Notes: generated from the letters alone by a model not told the origin. DNA of 40,854 nt from Betaproteobacteria bacterium (GCA_016790765.1 JAEUMZ010000137.1:1-40854), one strand, 5' to 3'. Positions 16,274 to 25,230 are shown, numbered from the stretch's first letter. Program-made: numbers and translations.

Positions 16274-18457
16274 TTACGGTTCGATATTCACGCCGCAATG
16301 GATGGGCGTGCGCTCGACGCCCTGCAGTTCGCGAATCTTGGCGCCGAAATTCTGGCCTGGCGCAATGTCCATGTCGCCCACCGTAAAGGAAAACACCGGT
16401 CGCGGTTCGGTCATGGCGTCTTTGGCGTAGAACAGTTCGAACTTCACCGGCCCGGTCGTGCGCGGATACGTCAGGTACAGCGCCGAGGAATACACGAAGC
16501 GACCGCCGCATACGGTTTCGATCGGACGCAGTCCCAAGTCCTCCGGATTGGCGCCAATCATGATCAGGTCATGGCCCGTCACGTCGGTGGTCAGAATGAA
16601 CTGGTTTCCGCGATGCAAGCGCAGCAGCCAGCCAGCCCCGGTCAGCCCAACCTGCACGGTCCCCCCGCGGTAGGCACACTCCGGGATGACGCGATCATTC
16701 GGGCTGTGCGCACAGGTGGCGAACTGCCCGGTCCCACCGCGATCCATCGGAATCGACCGGCGCACACCGCCGGACGTGATCGCGGCGCTGAAGCCCTGCG
16801 GATGGACGGCCATGGCAGACCAGAGTGCCTCGTTGCCGAACAGGCCGATGTCGATGGTGCCGGACGGGTGATCCGGCGGCCCATCCGTTCGAAACAGATA
16901 GAACATCTGCGGCGGCTTGAGCGTGACCTTGCGCGCCGTCACCGCGCCGATGCCGTCGAAGTCCGCGGCCTTCTCCTCGCCCATGTCGCCGTTGAACACC
17001 AGCATGTACTCGTTGGGCTTCAAAGGAGCCGGGGACGTCGGAATCTGGAATGTACCGGCGCTGACCGCGCCGCCCGCCGCGATTTCCAGGTTGTCCCAGG
17101 ACTTGAAGCAGGTGCGCGTTTCGTTGCCGGTGGTGCCGTGGTCGTAGCACAGTTGGAACCGCCCCTTGATGGCGTCCGGTCCGTCGTTGCGGATCTTGTA
17201 GGTGCCGGGTTCGGCGAGGTCCTCGATGAAGTCGATGTCGCCGCGGAAGAAGTAATTGATCATGCCGGCGGAGTAGGCGACGGCGCGCTTCAAGACAAAA
17301 TTGTTTTGTGATTCGTATGTAAATCGATTCACAGAATATCCAGCCAATCCGATCGCCCCAGAAGTACCCAGCAGCCCTCTAAGCCGAAGGTCTTCGTTGT
17401 AGATAGACTTTGTTGTCGCACGTGGATTCGCTGTTGTTTGATCTGGGCGCAAGTTATCGACTGCGAGCGTGCGATAGAAGCCCATTGACCCGAACAACAC
17501 CCCGGCCGAGAGCCCCGAACAGGGGGAGCGCCCACGGGCCAATTGCTCTGCACACAACACTCCAATGGGCGTCTTGAACACCTCACCCGGGAGTACAACC
17601 GGCAACAAGAACTCCGTGCTGTCAACATTCGCGCCCGAAGTGAAGAAGTTGCGGTTTGAATACTCGGCAATACCCACTCCGGTGGCCGGATGCTTCCAAA
17701 ACTCAAATGGCTTTGCAAACTTCTTTTCGCCTGTCGAGACGTACACCGGATCGTATCCCTGGCGCTGGACGTCGTCCGTGTTTCCGACGATGTCCGTCCA
17801 CTTCTCGTAACTGGGCTTCACGCCGCCTAGCGCGCCAGTCAGTTCGCAGGGCGCGATGTCGCAATGCTGATCGTTGCGTGTGTGCTGCGGCTGGGCCATG
17901 TCCTGCATATGGTGAACGATGTGGCCCACGGTTTGAAATGTCAGGCCCCAATTCTCGTTGCGTTCCGACTTGGCGGATTTGGTCAACGCATCGAGAAAGT
18001 GCTTTCGCGCCAGTCGATATGAAAACTGTTGCGGCGGGGACGCCCCCTGAAAAGTCTCTCCCCCCGCTTCCAGCGTCCAATTCGGCGACGGAATACCGAC
18101 AGTCACATTGCCAAAATACAGGCCCCTGCCGTTGATCGGGTTGTAAAAGTGCTTAAGGGATTGCCTGATGTGGGCGCGGTCGTCTTCCCAGGCGGAGCCG
18201 AAGATGATGAGATCGCGAACCGATCTCAACGCCCCTTCTGACGTTCTAAATTGGTTGAATGCTCCGTCTTCGGGAGGGCGATTTGCTAGTCCAAATCTCG
18301 AAAGTAATTCGCCACTTTGGAGCGAACTAGCTCTTACAGACGCCAGTGTCAGAGTTCGGTGAGTATCGACGCCAAAACTGAATGCACATGGAAATCCGAT
18401 CGATGCGGAAATGATTGAAGCCGTTCCGACAAGGCAAGCCACGTTCCTAGCCTTCAT
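16274..18457 (-). CDS. exported zinc-dependent phospholipase C/P1-nuclease-like protein
   Basis: A 727-residue protein with a signal peptide (hydrophobic ACLVGTASIISASIGFPCAF after MKARNV). The mature N-terminal domain has zinc-site motifs of the phospholipase C/S1-P1 nuclease fold: DTHRTLTLASV (H33), GSAWEDDR, and GHIVHHMQDMAQPQHTRNDQH (about 200-220). The usual N-terminal Trp ligand of that fold is not evident, so the site may differ. The remaining 450 residues look beta-rich and unassigned, with many Gly/Pro turns and scattered Cys. The ATG at 18457 overlaps the lipoprotein stop (TAATG), so translation is coupled. Phospholipase or nuclease activity is inference from the motifs. Confidence 0.72.
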   Translation of the reverse strand: MKARNVACLVGTASIISASIGFPCAFSFGVDTHRTLTLASVRASSLQSGELLSRFGLANRPPEDGAFNQFRTSEGALRSVRDLIIFGSAWEDDRAHIRQSLKHFYNPINGRGLYFGNVTVGIPSPNWTLEAGGETFQGASPPQQFSYRLARKHFLDALTKSAKSERNENWGLTFQTVGHIVHHMQDMAQPQHTRNDQHCDIAPCELTGALGGVKPSYEKWTDIVGNTDDVQRQGYDPVYVSTGEKKFAKPFEFWKHPATGVGIAEYSNRNFFTSGANVDSTEFLLPVVLPGEVFKTPIGVLCAEQLARGRSPCSGLSAGVLFGSMGFYRTLAVDNLRPDQTTANPRATTKSIYNEDLRLRGLLGTSGAIGLAGYSVNRFTYESQNNFVLKRAVAYSAGMINYFFRGDIDFIEDLAEPGTYKIRNDGPDAIKGRFQLCYDHGTTGNETRTCFKSWDNLEIAAGGAVSAGTFQIPTSPAPLKPNEYMLVFNGDMGEEKAADFDGIGAVTARKVTLKPPQMFYLFRTDGPPDHPSGTIDIGLFGNEALWSAMAVHPQGFSAAITSGGVRRSIPMDRGGTGQFATCAHSPNDRVIPECAYRGGTVQVGLTGAGWLLRLHRGNQFILTTDVTGHDLIMIGANPEDLGLRPIETVCGGRFVYSSALYLTYPRTTGPVKFELFYAKDAMTEPRPVFSFTVGDMDIAPGQNFGAKIRELQGVERTPIHCGVNIEP

Positions 18458-19140
18458 TACTTTCCCCTTGTGTCCACATTGCACCCAATTGAGTACTTTT
18501 GAACTGCAAAGTAGCCAGGCAATCCAGGAATGCTCACCGAACCTGTTGGACTCAATCGCGTACGCTCTTGCTCCAGCGCTTCGAAAAATCTCGGCGCGCG
18601 TACTGGACCGCAATTCTCCATGGCCTTCTCATACAGACCGTCGAAATTGCCGTATGCCGGGATCAACCGATTCGGATGCTTCGGATCCGGCAAGAATTCC
18701 TGCTCTGGAATCCGCTTCAATCGAAAAGTCTCCCCCGACGCTCCAGCGATTCTGGTCGCTTTGCAATTGGATTCAAGCCAGCAGCGGCTGGTCGCAAGTC
18801 CGCGCCTGTATCCGGGTTTGAAGATCACCACCAACGGGTCGTCTACCAGTGCGACGCGCTTGGGGTTTGCGACATTGACCTCCGGAAAGCGGAAGCGACC
18901 TTGCTTGTCGGTCACTGTCTCGCGAATTTCCGGGATGCCCACAAACTTGGTTCCATGCATGGTCTCTTCGCGCAGCTCCCAACTCGCCAGGACATTGGCC
19001 CCCTCGATCGGCTCGCCGGTCTCGGCATCAACGACCTTGGCTTCGAACGCTAGAGTCTTATATTGAGTTGGATTGCAACCGGCAACCAACGGGAAACAAC
19101 AAAAAATCACCAAATGACGTGCGCTGTTCCATGGGTTCAT
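18457..19140 (-). CDS. putative lipoprotein of the exported cassette
   Basis: A 227-residue protein starting MNPWNSARHLVIFCCFPLVAGC, a lipoprotein signal with lipobox LVAGC (Cys22). The mature part starts with a beta-sandwich resembling a carboxypeptidase-regulatory/transthyretin-like domain: EAKVVDAETGEPIEGANVLA ... ETVTDKQGRFRFPEVNV. The rest is unassigned. An alternative start at 19173 overlaps the upstream stop codon (TGATG) and would add 11 residues before MNPW; the ATG at 19140 gives the more usual signal peptide. The stop overlaps the next gene's ATG by one base. GC is low for the window, consistent with acquisition. Confidence 0.72.
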   Translation of the reverse strand: MNPWNSARHLVIFCCFPLVAGCNPTQYKTLAFEAKVVDAETGEPIEGANVLASWELREETMHGTKFVGIPEIRETVTDKQGRFRFPEVNVANPKRVALVDDPLVVIFKPGYRRGLATSRCWLESNCKATRIAGASGETFRLKRIPEQEFLPDPKHPNRLIPAYGNFDGLYEKAMENCGPVRAPRFFEALEQERTRLSPTGSVSIPGLPGYFAVQKYSIGCNVDTRGK

Positions 19141-19172
19141 GTTCCAGATTCTTTCTAGGGGTGTATCGCGCA

Positions 19173-21293
19173 TCACATCGTCTCGATCAACCAGCGTCCG
19201 TCGGGTGCCTTGACGAAGTAGACCAGGTACACCTCGGTGTCGTTCTCGCTTTCGATGTAGCGCATGACGGCATATTCGCCCATTTCGCCATCGGCGATCA
19301 TGCGCACCGGACGCGAGTACGAATCGATGATGGACGGCATGTCGGACAGCAGCGCCTCGAACACCGGGTAGTAGCGCTGGCGCGCAGCGGAGGTGAGGTA
19401 GGTGGACGCCTGTTCGATGTTGCCCGCTCTAAGTGCCGCGTTCATGGCGTTCCATACGGACATGAACGGTTCATCCACCGGGTCGTTGGCCAGGGTGATG
19501 CTGATGGTCTTTTCCGTTTGCGCCCCATGGGTGTCGGTGGCCACGGCGCGGATTTGCCAAGTGCCCAGCGGCAGGTCAAGCAGGTCGGCATACAGCACGG
19601 GCGAATTCTCCTGGACGAACACCGATTCAAAGGGTGTGCCCGGTGCGGTAGTGACTTCGATGCGCGCGATACCGTTGTCCGGATCGGTCGCGCGCACCTG
19701 AAACTCTAGCGTGGCATCGCCACTGTAGGAAACGTACGCGGTTCCCCCATCGGAGATTTCCTCAAACGCCACCACCGGCGGCTGATTCCCCGTGGCGCAC
19801 TCGATGTTGCCCGCATTGAGCATGAAATTGAGCCGCGATCCGGTGGGCGGGTAGCTGCCGGTGAAATTCATGCGCACCGTGCCGCCGATGGTAAAGCCGG
19901 TGGCGGCATTGAGCGCGTACACGAGGCTTGCTTCGCTGAACGTGTTGTCGCCCGCCGTGCCGATGCCGCCGGCCATGGGCACGCCGTTGATCTCGGTCAC
20001 ATCGACACGGATGCTGTTGCCCGCGCCGATGCCCGCCGTGCTCTTGACGTACAGCTTCACGGCATTGCCCGCGCGCATGGCCGCCGGTGCCGTGGGGGTG
20101 AAGGTGCGGGTGAAGACTTGCGCCGCGCCATCGAAGACCGTCATGGTGGCGTTGCCCGCACCGTCGTAGGTCACGGTCCAGCGGTAGTCGCGGCCGTTCA
20201 CCCAGTTCAAGTGGGCATTGACGAACTTGCCGGATTGCTGGGTATTCACGCCCAATCCCCACTCCCAATCGGCTGCGCCAAGCTTGCCACTACGTACTTC
20301 CAGCCGTTCCAGCGCGGCAAAGGGGGTGAAGGTACCGGTGTCGATGCGCGGGCTGGCGACGCAGAACGCCGGGGCGTTCTGCTTCCGACGCGGCGCGGAC
20401 GGCGATTTGCCGTTTGCGCCGCTGGCCGATTGCGACACCATACCGGCGCGCACCAACACGGGCGTGGAATGGCCGAAGGCATCGGCGACTTGCACGGTCA
20501 ATTCCCCAACCGGCGATGCAGCGGGCACCGTGACGATGCCATTGAGGGCATCGAAAGTTGCCGCCACCGGACGGCCATCGCGCTTGACCTCGATGCGATA
20601 GCGCGCGCGCCATTCAGGGCCCAGGTCGCAAGGGTGGCCGGCGCAGAGGCTGCCGGTCGCAATCGTCAATGGTTCGTCAGTCCCCCATTGCGCTGTGGGC
20701 AAGTGCGTGAAGGGGGCGACAGGCGGTTCCGCGGTCGGCGCCTCGCCGTCAGAGCGGAGCGCCGCCGTGCGTAGCACCGCGCCCTGTTCGTCGAAGACTT
20801 GTGATTGGCCTCCGGAGTGCAGGCGCACGGTCCGGGTCGCGTGATCGAATTGAAGTGCGACGCCCTCCGCATTCGTAGGCCCGGCTTGAATTCGCGCGAG
20901 GTTCCATTCGCCGTTTGAGCCGGCGCTCACGCGTGCGAGCCCTTCGGTGTCGAATATCCACGCGGTTCGCGTTTCGACATCCAGCGTGAACGCGCGCACG
21001 CCGCCGGCGATGCGGTCCGAGGGCGCCGCGCGGGCGTCGGTGGCGTGCCGCTCCAATACGCCATCGGCAATGCGCCACAACTGGCCGCGCACCGGGTCGA
21101 ACGCGAGGGCCTGCGTACTTTCCAGCGGATAGGTGAAAGTGCCGCTTTGACGAAGCCCCACGATCTGTTCCGGCGTGGCGATCCACAGCGATTGGTCACC
21201 GGCCCAATGGCTCGCAGTGATGGTGCCTGGAACGCCGCGCCGCTCCAGCACCGCGCCATTCGGCGCGATGCTTGCCACGGCGGATTCACCCAC
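19173..21293 (-). CDS. large beta-rich exported protein, C-terminal 706 codons of an interrupted gene
   Basis: This frame continues the one starting at 21578; a TAG at 21299-21297 separates the two, and the first codon able to start downstream is GTG at 21293, two codons past the stop. Residues 1-170 look like propeller blades (SLWIATPEQIVGL, LAFDPVRGQLWRIADGV, AWIFDTEGLARV). About 320-500 is a beta-sandwich, 500-600 an Ig/cadherin-like domain (NQPPVVAFEEISDGGTAYVS, FQVRATDPDNGIARIEV), and the last 100 residues an NTF2-like fold (WNAMNAALRAGNIEQASTYL ... YLVYFVKAPDGRWLIETM). Without the upstream signal peptide this part would stay in the cytoplasm, so the gene is either broken or read through. 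The downstream lipoprotein gene can start on its stop codon. Confidence 0.68.
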   Translation of the reverse strand: MGESAVASIAPNGAVLERRGVPGTITASHWAGDQSLWIATPEQIVGLRQSGTFTYPLESTQALAFDPVRGQLWRIADGVLERHATDARAAPSDRIAGGVRAFTLDVETRTAWIFDTEGLARVSAGSNGEWNLARIQAGPTNAEGVALQFDHATRTVRLHSGGQSQVFDEQGAVLRTAALRSDGEAPTAEPPVAPFTHLPTAQWGTDEPLTIATGSLCAGHPCDLGPEWRARYRIEVKRDGRPVAATFDALNGIVTVPAASPVGELTVQVADAFGHSTPVLVRAGMVSQSASGANGKSPSAPRRKQNAPAFCVASPRIDTGTFTPFAALERLEVRSGKLGAADWEWGLGVNTQQSGKFVNAHLNWVNGRDYRWTVTYDGAGNATMTVFDGAAQVFTRTFTPTAPAAMRAGNAVKLYVKSTAGIGAGNSIRVDVTEINGVPMAGGIGTAGDNTFSEASLVYALNAATGFTIGGTVRMNFTGSYPPTGSRLNFMLNAGNIECATGNQPPVVAFEEISDGGTAYVSYSGDATLEFQVRATDPDNGIARIEVTTAPGTPFESVFVQENSPVLYADLLDLPLGTWQIRAVATDTHGAQTEKTISITLANDPVDEPFMSVWNAMNAALRAGNIEQASTYLTSAARQRYYPVFEALLSDMPSIIDSYSRPVRMIADGEMGEYAVMRYIESENDTEVYLVYFVKAPDGRWLIETM

Positions 21294-21296
21294 CAG

Positions 21297-21578
21297 CTAG
21301 GCATGCCCGTTGTACGGATCGGCATGTACCGCACCGATGGCGCCGAGACCGAATTGCGCAGCGGGCCATTCCGCGCGCGGCTGGAATGTGGCATCCACGC
21401 TGACCTGATTCTGAGCGAGACGCCACACGTAGGGTGCGCCGCCGGTCACCCCGGCGCGCGTTGCGTCGGACCCTTGCTGGGCCGAAGCCGGGCTCATCGA
21501 GACAGGTGTCCATCCCAAAGCCACTCCGAACCCCACGCATACCGCGATGCTCGCGGCACGGCTTTTTCTTTCCAGCAT
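21297..21578 (-). pseudogene. N-terminal fragment (signal peptide) of the interrupted cassette gene
   Basis: Ninety-three codons from an ATG at 21578 with RBS AAGGGA. The N-terminus MLERKSRAASIAVCVGFGVA is a Sec signal with cleavage near ASA-QQ. The sequence ends ADPYNGHA at an amber codon (TAG, 21299-21297) and then resumes in the same frame as LVGESAVASIAPNGAVLE. A single G-to-A change from TGG (Trp) would explain the stop, since GHAWLVGE would suit a propeller strand. It could also be a sequencing error, a programmed readthrough site, or true decay. Confidence 0.7.
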
Positions 21579-21615
21579 GTTTGTCCCTTGACCGATTGCG
21601 GAAAACGAGCGGCAT

Positions 21616-21646
21616 GTTATGCGATTGCTGGGGGGGGGGGCGTCAA
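21616..21646 (-). promoter_or_regulatory. candidate phase-variable promoter with poly-C spacer
   Basis: Reading the minus strand: TTGACG (21646-21641, 5 of 6 to the -35 consensus), then eleven C residues (21640-21630) and AGCAATCG, then CATAAC (21621-21616, 4 of 6 to the -10 consensus). The spacer is 19 nt. Loss of two C residues would bring it to the optimal 17 nt. The start codon is 38 nt beyond the -10 element, with an RBS in between, so the geometry fits the cassette. Slipped-strand mispairing in such tracts switches promoter strength in known cases (Neisseria porA and opc). Confidence 0.55.
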
Positions 21647-21737
21647 CACTATTTTGCGCAGAATGTCGGATGGGGCATGGTGATCGCTCCAAAGCAAACC
21701 CGGAGATTGCTCCAGAAAGAACATTCTGCTTGCGTGG

Positions 21738-21777
21738 CGGAATCTGTTACCCGTTTGCGTAACGTCGTTGCATTCCG
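21738..21777. repeat. nested dyad symmetry next to the right direct repeat
   Basis: CGGAAT (21738-21743) pairs with ATTCCG (21772-21777), and inside it GTTAC (21746-21750) pairs with GTAAC (21759-21763). It ends 15 nt before the right direct repeat begins. It may be a protein-binding site or an element end; it lies 90 nt upstream of the -35 element of the cassette promoter. Confidence 0.4.
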
Positions 21778-21787
21778 ATAGAGCGAA

Positions 21788-21955
21788 ATGCGGGACGCCG
21801 CGATCACCGAGTCCTCGCGCTCGCGCCTGCTGGACAAGACGGCCCTGGCCATCGTCCGGCGCGCCGGGCTCGGCCTGCCGGCGGATGCGGCCGCCAACGG
21901 CACCCCCCGCCGCTACCGGGTGACGTTGGACTTCCAGCCGGATGCCCAGCCGTAG
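21788..21955 (+). pseudogene. truncated 3' copy of the TonB-C-domain gene
   Basis: Fifty-five codons from a fortuitous ATG, in the same frame as the intact gene at 15676-16155. It reads RDAAITESSRSRLLDKTALA and on to YRVTLDFQPDAQP and the TAG stop, matching the last 54 residues of the intact protein with few changes (D-L-R to G-L-P in the middle, A-S to T-P). It has no signal peptide, no RBS and only half of the TonB-C fold, so it is a remnant. Confidence 0.85.
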
Positions 21956-22028
21956 TGCCGAACACCAAACCCCAGCACTGGCGCGGCAGATGGGCCAATA
22001 TAGGCCCAAACGCCGCGCCAGTGCTTGA
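21793..22028 (+). repeat. right 236-bp direct repeat (truncated TonB-C 3' end plus hairpin)
   Basis: Partner of 15993-16228. Upstream of 21793 there is no trace of the TonB-C 5' region, so this is the truncated side. It is followed by unrelated DNA leading to the Cache-GGDEF-EAL gene. Confidence 0.9.
21972..22027 (+). repeat. dispersed hairpin element, copy 3
   Basis: A 14-bp perfect stem, AGCACTGGCGCGGC with GCCGCGCCAGTGCT (21974-21987 and 22012-22025), with an inner TGGGCC/GGCCCA stem. Compared with copy 2 the C-to-G change at 22015 restores pairing, which suggests that the stem itself is selected. Located 167 nt upstream of the Cache-GGDEF-EAL gene. Confidence 0.8.
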
Positions 22029-22194
22029 TTTTGCCTCCTTCCACGAGATGCAGACCTTGCCCTGCTGCCGCACGCGTGTTGTCGCGACGCTACTGACCTC
22101 CTCCCAACTGCAAAACCCGGTCATGTGAAGCTTTCCTTTTTCCGTGCCGCGCTTTACATTTGGTCACACAAGTCTCCCGTGATCGCGCGCCCGC

Positions 22195-25100
22195 ATGTCC
22201 AACGAGGACCCCACCGTTCGCCGGAGCGATGCCGCACCGGACCCTCCGGGGCCGGCCATCGCACCCGCCCAGCCGCTGCGCCGCGCCATCCTGCTGCGCG
22301 TGACGCTGCTCAAGGTCGGCACCGCGCTGCTGGTGGCGGCCGGGTTTTCGCTGTTCGGCCTGCTGCCGCTGTCGAAGCGCATTTCGCAGAGCCAATTCAA
22401 CATCGCCGCCTCGCAAGTCGAGGCGCGCCTCGATGCGACGTTTGCCGCCGCCGCCAGCCTGACCAACATGAGCCGCGGCTGGTTTGCCCACGCCACGCCG
22501 AGCCTGGAGGATCCCGCCGAGTTCAACCGGCTGTTCATGCCAGTGCTGACCGCGCTGCCGCAGGTCACCTCGGTGGTGGCCGGCACCTCGGACGGCCAGG
22601 GCTGGCTGCTGCTGCGCCAGCCGGAAGGCCGCTGGCGCAATCGCATGACCGACGTCGCGCGCCATGGCAAGCGGCAGCAGTTCTTTGACCACACCGCCGA
22701 GGGCGGCGTCAAAGTGGAATGGCGCGAAGTCGATTACGACGCACGCCGCCGCCCCTGGTTCGCCGCCGCCTTGCAGGGCGCCGACGCGCACGGCCCGCAC
22801 TGGACCGCGCCGTATGTGTTTTTCACCACCGGCGACCCCGGCATCACCGCCTCCACGCGCATCCGCCACCGGGATAGCCGCGACTTCGTGATCGGCTTCG
22901 ACCTCATGCTGCGCGACCTGTCGCTCTCGACCATGCGCGCGCGGGTGGGCACGCAGGGCCTGGCGTTGGTGGTCACCGCCGACAATCGCGTGCTCGCCCT
23001 GCCCGCCCCGCCCGGCGGCACCGCGGAGGCCGAGTGGCTCAAGCGGGTGCTCAAGGCGCCTGCCGAACTCGGGCTGGCGCCGGTTGATGCGGCGCTGACG
23101 GAATGGCAGCGCGGCGGCCGCGTGGATGTGGCGTCGTTCGAATTCGAGTCGGGCGGGCGCGGCTGGCTGGGCGGCGTGCGCGCGTATCCACTCGGCACCC
23201 AGCGCTTCCACGTCCTCACCCTGGCGCCGACGTCCGATTTCGCACCGGCCTGGCCAACCCTGGCGGTGGTCTTGCTGGCGGCAATGCTGCCGGTGGCGGG
23301 CGTGGCCTTCCTCATCGTGCGCGCGCATGCGCGGACCATCGCGCAGCCGCTCGAACAGCTGGCCGCAGCCAGCCGGCGCATCGGCCAGCTCGATTTCACG
23401 CCCGCGCGCGTGGACAGCTCGCTGGCCGAGGTGCGCGAGCTGGCCGCCGCGCAGGATGCGATGCGCGCGCTGCTGGAAACCAACCATCGCCAGCTCGACG
23501 AGCAGACGCGCCTGCTCAACAACCAGATCAACACCCTGCGCGCCACCGAGGCACGGCTGCGCGACAGCGAGGCCTACAACAAGGTGCTGTTCAACGATTC
23601 GCCCATTCCGCTGGTGGTGCTCGACCCGGCGACCAACCAGCTGGTCGACTGCAACCAGGCGGCGCTGGCGGTCTATGGGCTGCCGGATCGCGAATCGCTG
23701 TTGTCCTGCGGCCCCGCGGACGTCTCGGTGCCGGTGCAATACGACGGCACGCCGTCGGTGGAGGCGGCCGAGCGGCACGTGACGCGCGCGCTGGCCGAAG
23801 GGGTGTGCATCTACGAGTGGCGGCACCGCCGGCGCGACGGCAGCGAGTGGGACGCCGAGATCCACCTGATGCGCTTCAACCACGCCGGCCGCACCCTGCT
23901 GCAGTTCAGCGTGCAGGACATCACGGCGAAAAAGGCGGCGGCCGGCAAGATCGCGCAGCTGGCCTACTACGACACGCTGACGGGCCTGCCCAACCGGCGG
24001 CTGCTGACCGACCGCCTGCACCAGGCCCTCGCGTCCTCGGCGCGGTCCGGCAACAAGGGCGCCCTGCTGTTCATCGACCTGGACGACTTCAAGACCCTCA
24101 ACGACACGCACGGTCACGACCAGGGCGACCTGTTGCTGCGCCAGGTGGCGGTGCGCCTCACTGAATGCGTGCGCGAGTCCGACTCGGTGGGCCGCTTCGG
24201 CGGCGACGAGTTCCTGGTCATGCTCGAAAACCTGCACGCGGATCCGCTGCAGGCCGCCGCGCAAACCGAGGCCATCGGCGCGAAGATCCTCGAGGCGCTG
24301 AGCCGCCCCTACGACCTCCTCGGGCGCGAACAGATCAGCACCCCCAGCATCGGCGGCACCTTGTTCGCCGAACCCGGCGACACCGTCGATGAGCTGTTGA
24401 AGCGCGCCGATGTCGCCATGTACCAGGCCAAGGCCGCCGGGCGCAACGCGATGCGCTTCTACGACCCGCGCATCCAGGCCGAAATCGCCGGGCGCAAGGC
24501 CCTGGAGGGCGAGCTGCGCATGGCGGCGCGGCGCGACCAGCTGGTGCTGCACTACCAGGTGCAGGTCGACGGCGAGGGCCACACGCTGGGCGCGGAGGCC
24601 CTGGTGCGCTGGCCGCACGCCACGCGCGGCCTCTTGATGCCGGCGGCATTCATCGGCCTGGCGGAGGAGTCCGGGCTCATCGTCGAGGTCGGCCACTGCG
24701 TGCTGCGGCTGGCCTGCCGCAGGCTGGCCGAATGGGCGCAGGACCCGCAACGCAGCGCGTGGCGCCTGTCGGTCAATGTCAGCAGCCGCCAGTTCCGCCA
24801 CCCGTCCTTCGTGCAGCAGGTGCGCGATGCGCTCGATGCGGCCTCCGCCGATCCGCACCGCCTGCGCCTGGAACTCACCGAGAGCATGCTGGCCGAGGAT
24901 GTCGGCGCGGTGGCGGCCAAGATGAACGTGCTGCGCGACCTGGGCATCACCTTCGCCCTCGATGACTTCGGCACCGGCTTCTCCTCGCTCGGCTACCTGA
25001 AACGCCTGCCGCTCGACGAGCTCAAGATCGACCAGACCTTCGTGCGCGACCTGCTCACCGATCCGAATGACGCGGCGATCGCGTGTGCCGTCATCACGCT

Positions 25101-25230
25101 GGCGCGCTCGCTCGGCCTGGCGGTGATCGCCGAGGGCGTCGAGACCGAAGCGCAGCGCGACTACCTGGCATCGCAAGGCTGCCACGCGTACCAAGGCTAC
25201 CTGTTCGGGCGGCCGGCGGAGACGGTGTAG
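22195..25230 (+). CDS. Cache-HAMP-PAS-GGDEF-EAL c-di-GMP protein
   Basis: A 1011-residue inner-membrane sensor. A first transmembrane helix (about 30-55, [20 protein letters not shown]) precedes a large periplasmic region (about 60-350) with the double-Cache pattern ([39 protein letters not shown]). A second helix follows ([20 protein letters not shown], about 353-375), then HAMP (380-430), PAS (458-580, [12 protein letters not shown]), GGDEF (590-755) and EAL (770-1005). The cyclase site is intact (RFGGDEF, about 667) with an RxxD inhibitory site (RESD) five residues before it; [23 protein letters not shown] and EGVET of the EAL domain are also present. It may make or degrade c-di-GMP in response to an extracellular ligand. 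Confidence 0.93.
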   Translation: MSNEDPTVRRSDAAPDPPGPAIAPAQPLRRAILLRVTLLKVGTALLVAAGFSLFGLLPLSKRISQSQFNIAASQVEARLDATFAAAASLTNMSRGWFAHATPSLEDPAEFNRLFMPVLTALPQVTSVVAGTSDGQGWLLLRQPEGRWRNRMTDVARHGKRQQFFDHTAEGGVKVEWREVDYDARRRPWFAAALQGADAHGPHWTAPYVFFTTGDPGITASTRIRHRDSRDFVIGFDLMLRDLSLSTMRARVGTQGLALVVTADNRVLALPAPPGGTAEAEWLKRVLKAPAELGLAPVDAALTEWQRGGRVDVASFEFESGGRGWLGGVRAYPLGTQRFHVLTLAPTSDFAPAWPTLAVVLLAAMLPVAGVAFLIVRAHARTIAQPLEQLAAASRRIGQLDFTPARVDSSLAEVRELAAAQDAMRALLETNHRQLDEQTRLLNNQINTLRATEARLRDSEAYNKVLFNDSPIPLVVLDPATNQLVDCNQAALAVYGLPDRESLLSCGPADVSVPVQYDGTPSVEAAERHVTRALAEGVCIYEWRHRRRDGSEWDAEIHLMRFNHAGRTLLQFSVQDITAKKAAAGKIAQLAYYDTLTGLPNRRLLTDRLHQALASSARSGNKGALLFIDLDDFKTLNDTHGHDQGDLLLRQVAVRLTECVRESDSVGRFGGDEFLVMLENLHADPLQAAAQTEAIGAKILEALSRPYDLLGREQISTPSIGGTLFAEPGDTVDELLKRADVAMYQAKAAGRNAMRFYDPRIQAEIAGRKALEGELRMAARRDQLVLHYQVQVDGEGHTLGAEALVRWPHATRGLLMPAAFIGLAEESGLIVEVGHCVLRLACRRLAEWAQDPQRSAWRLSVNVSSRQFRHPSFVQQVRDALDAASADPHRLRLELTESMLAEDVGAVAAKMNVLRDLGITFALDDFGTGFSSLGYLKRLPLDELKIDQTFVRDLLTDPNDAAIACAVITLARSLGLAVIAEGVETEAQRDYLASQGCHAYQGYLFGRPAETV

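Larger units (their letters stand above)
16229..21792. other. accessory segment between 236-bp direct repeats
   Basis: A 5.56-kb segment bounded by 15993-16228 and 21793-22028. Its GC content is visibly lower than that of the flanks, most clearly at 17300-19140 (29 of 60 bases in 18241-18300, against 45 of 60 in 24001-24060). It carries only the minus-strand three-gene exported cassette and its promoter region. No integrase, transposase or recombinase gene is present, so if it moved as an element it did so with help from elsewhere or has lost its enzyme; unequal recombination between repeats is the alternative. Confidence 0.6.

Noticed and set aside
21434..21781. Plus-strand open frame over the cassette promoter
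   Set aside because: It is antisense to the signal-peptide fragment and runs through the poly-G tract; no motif or RBS.
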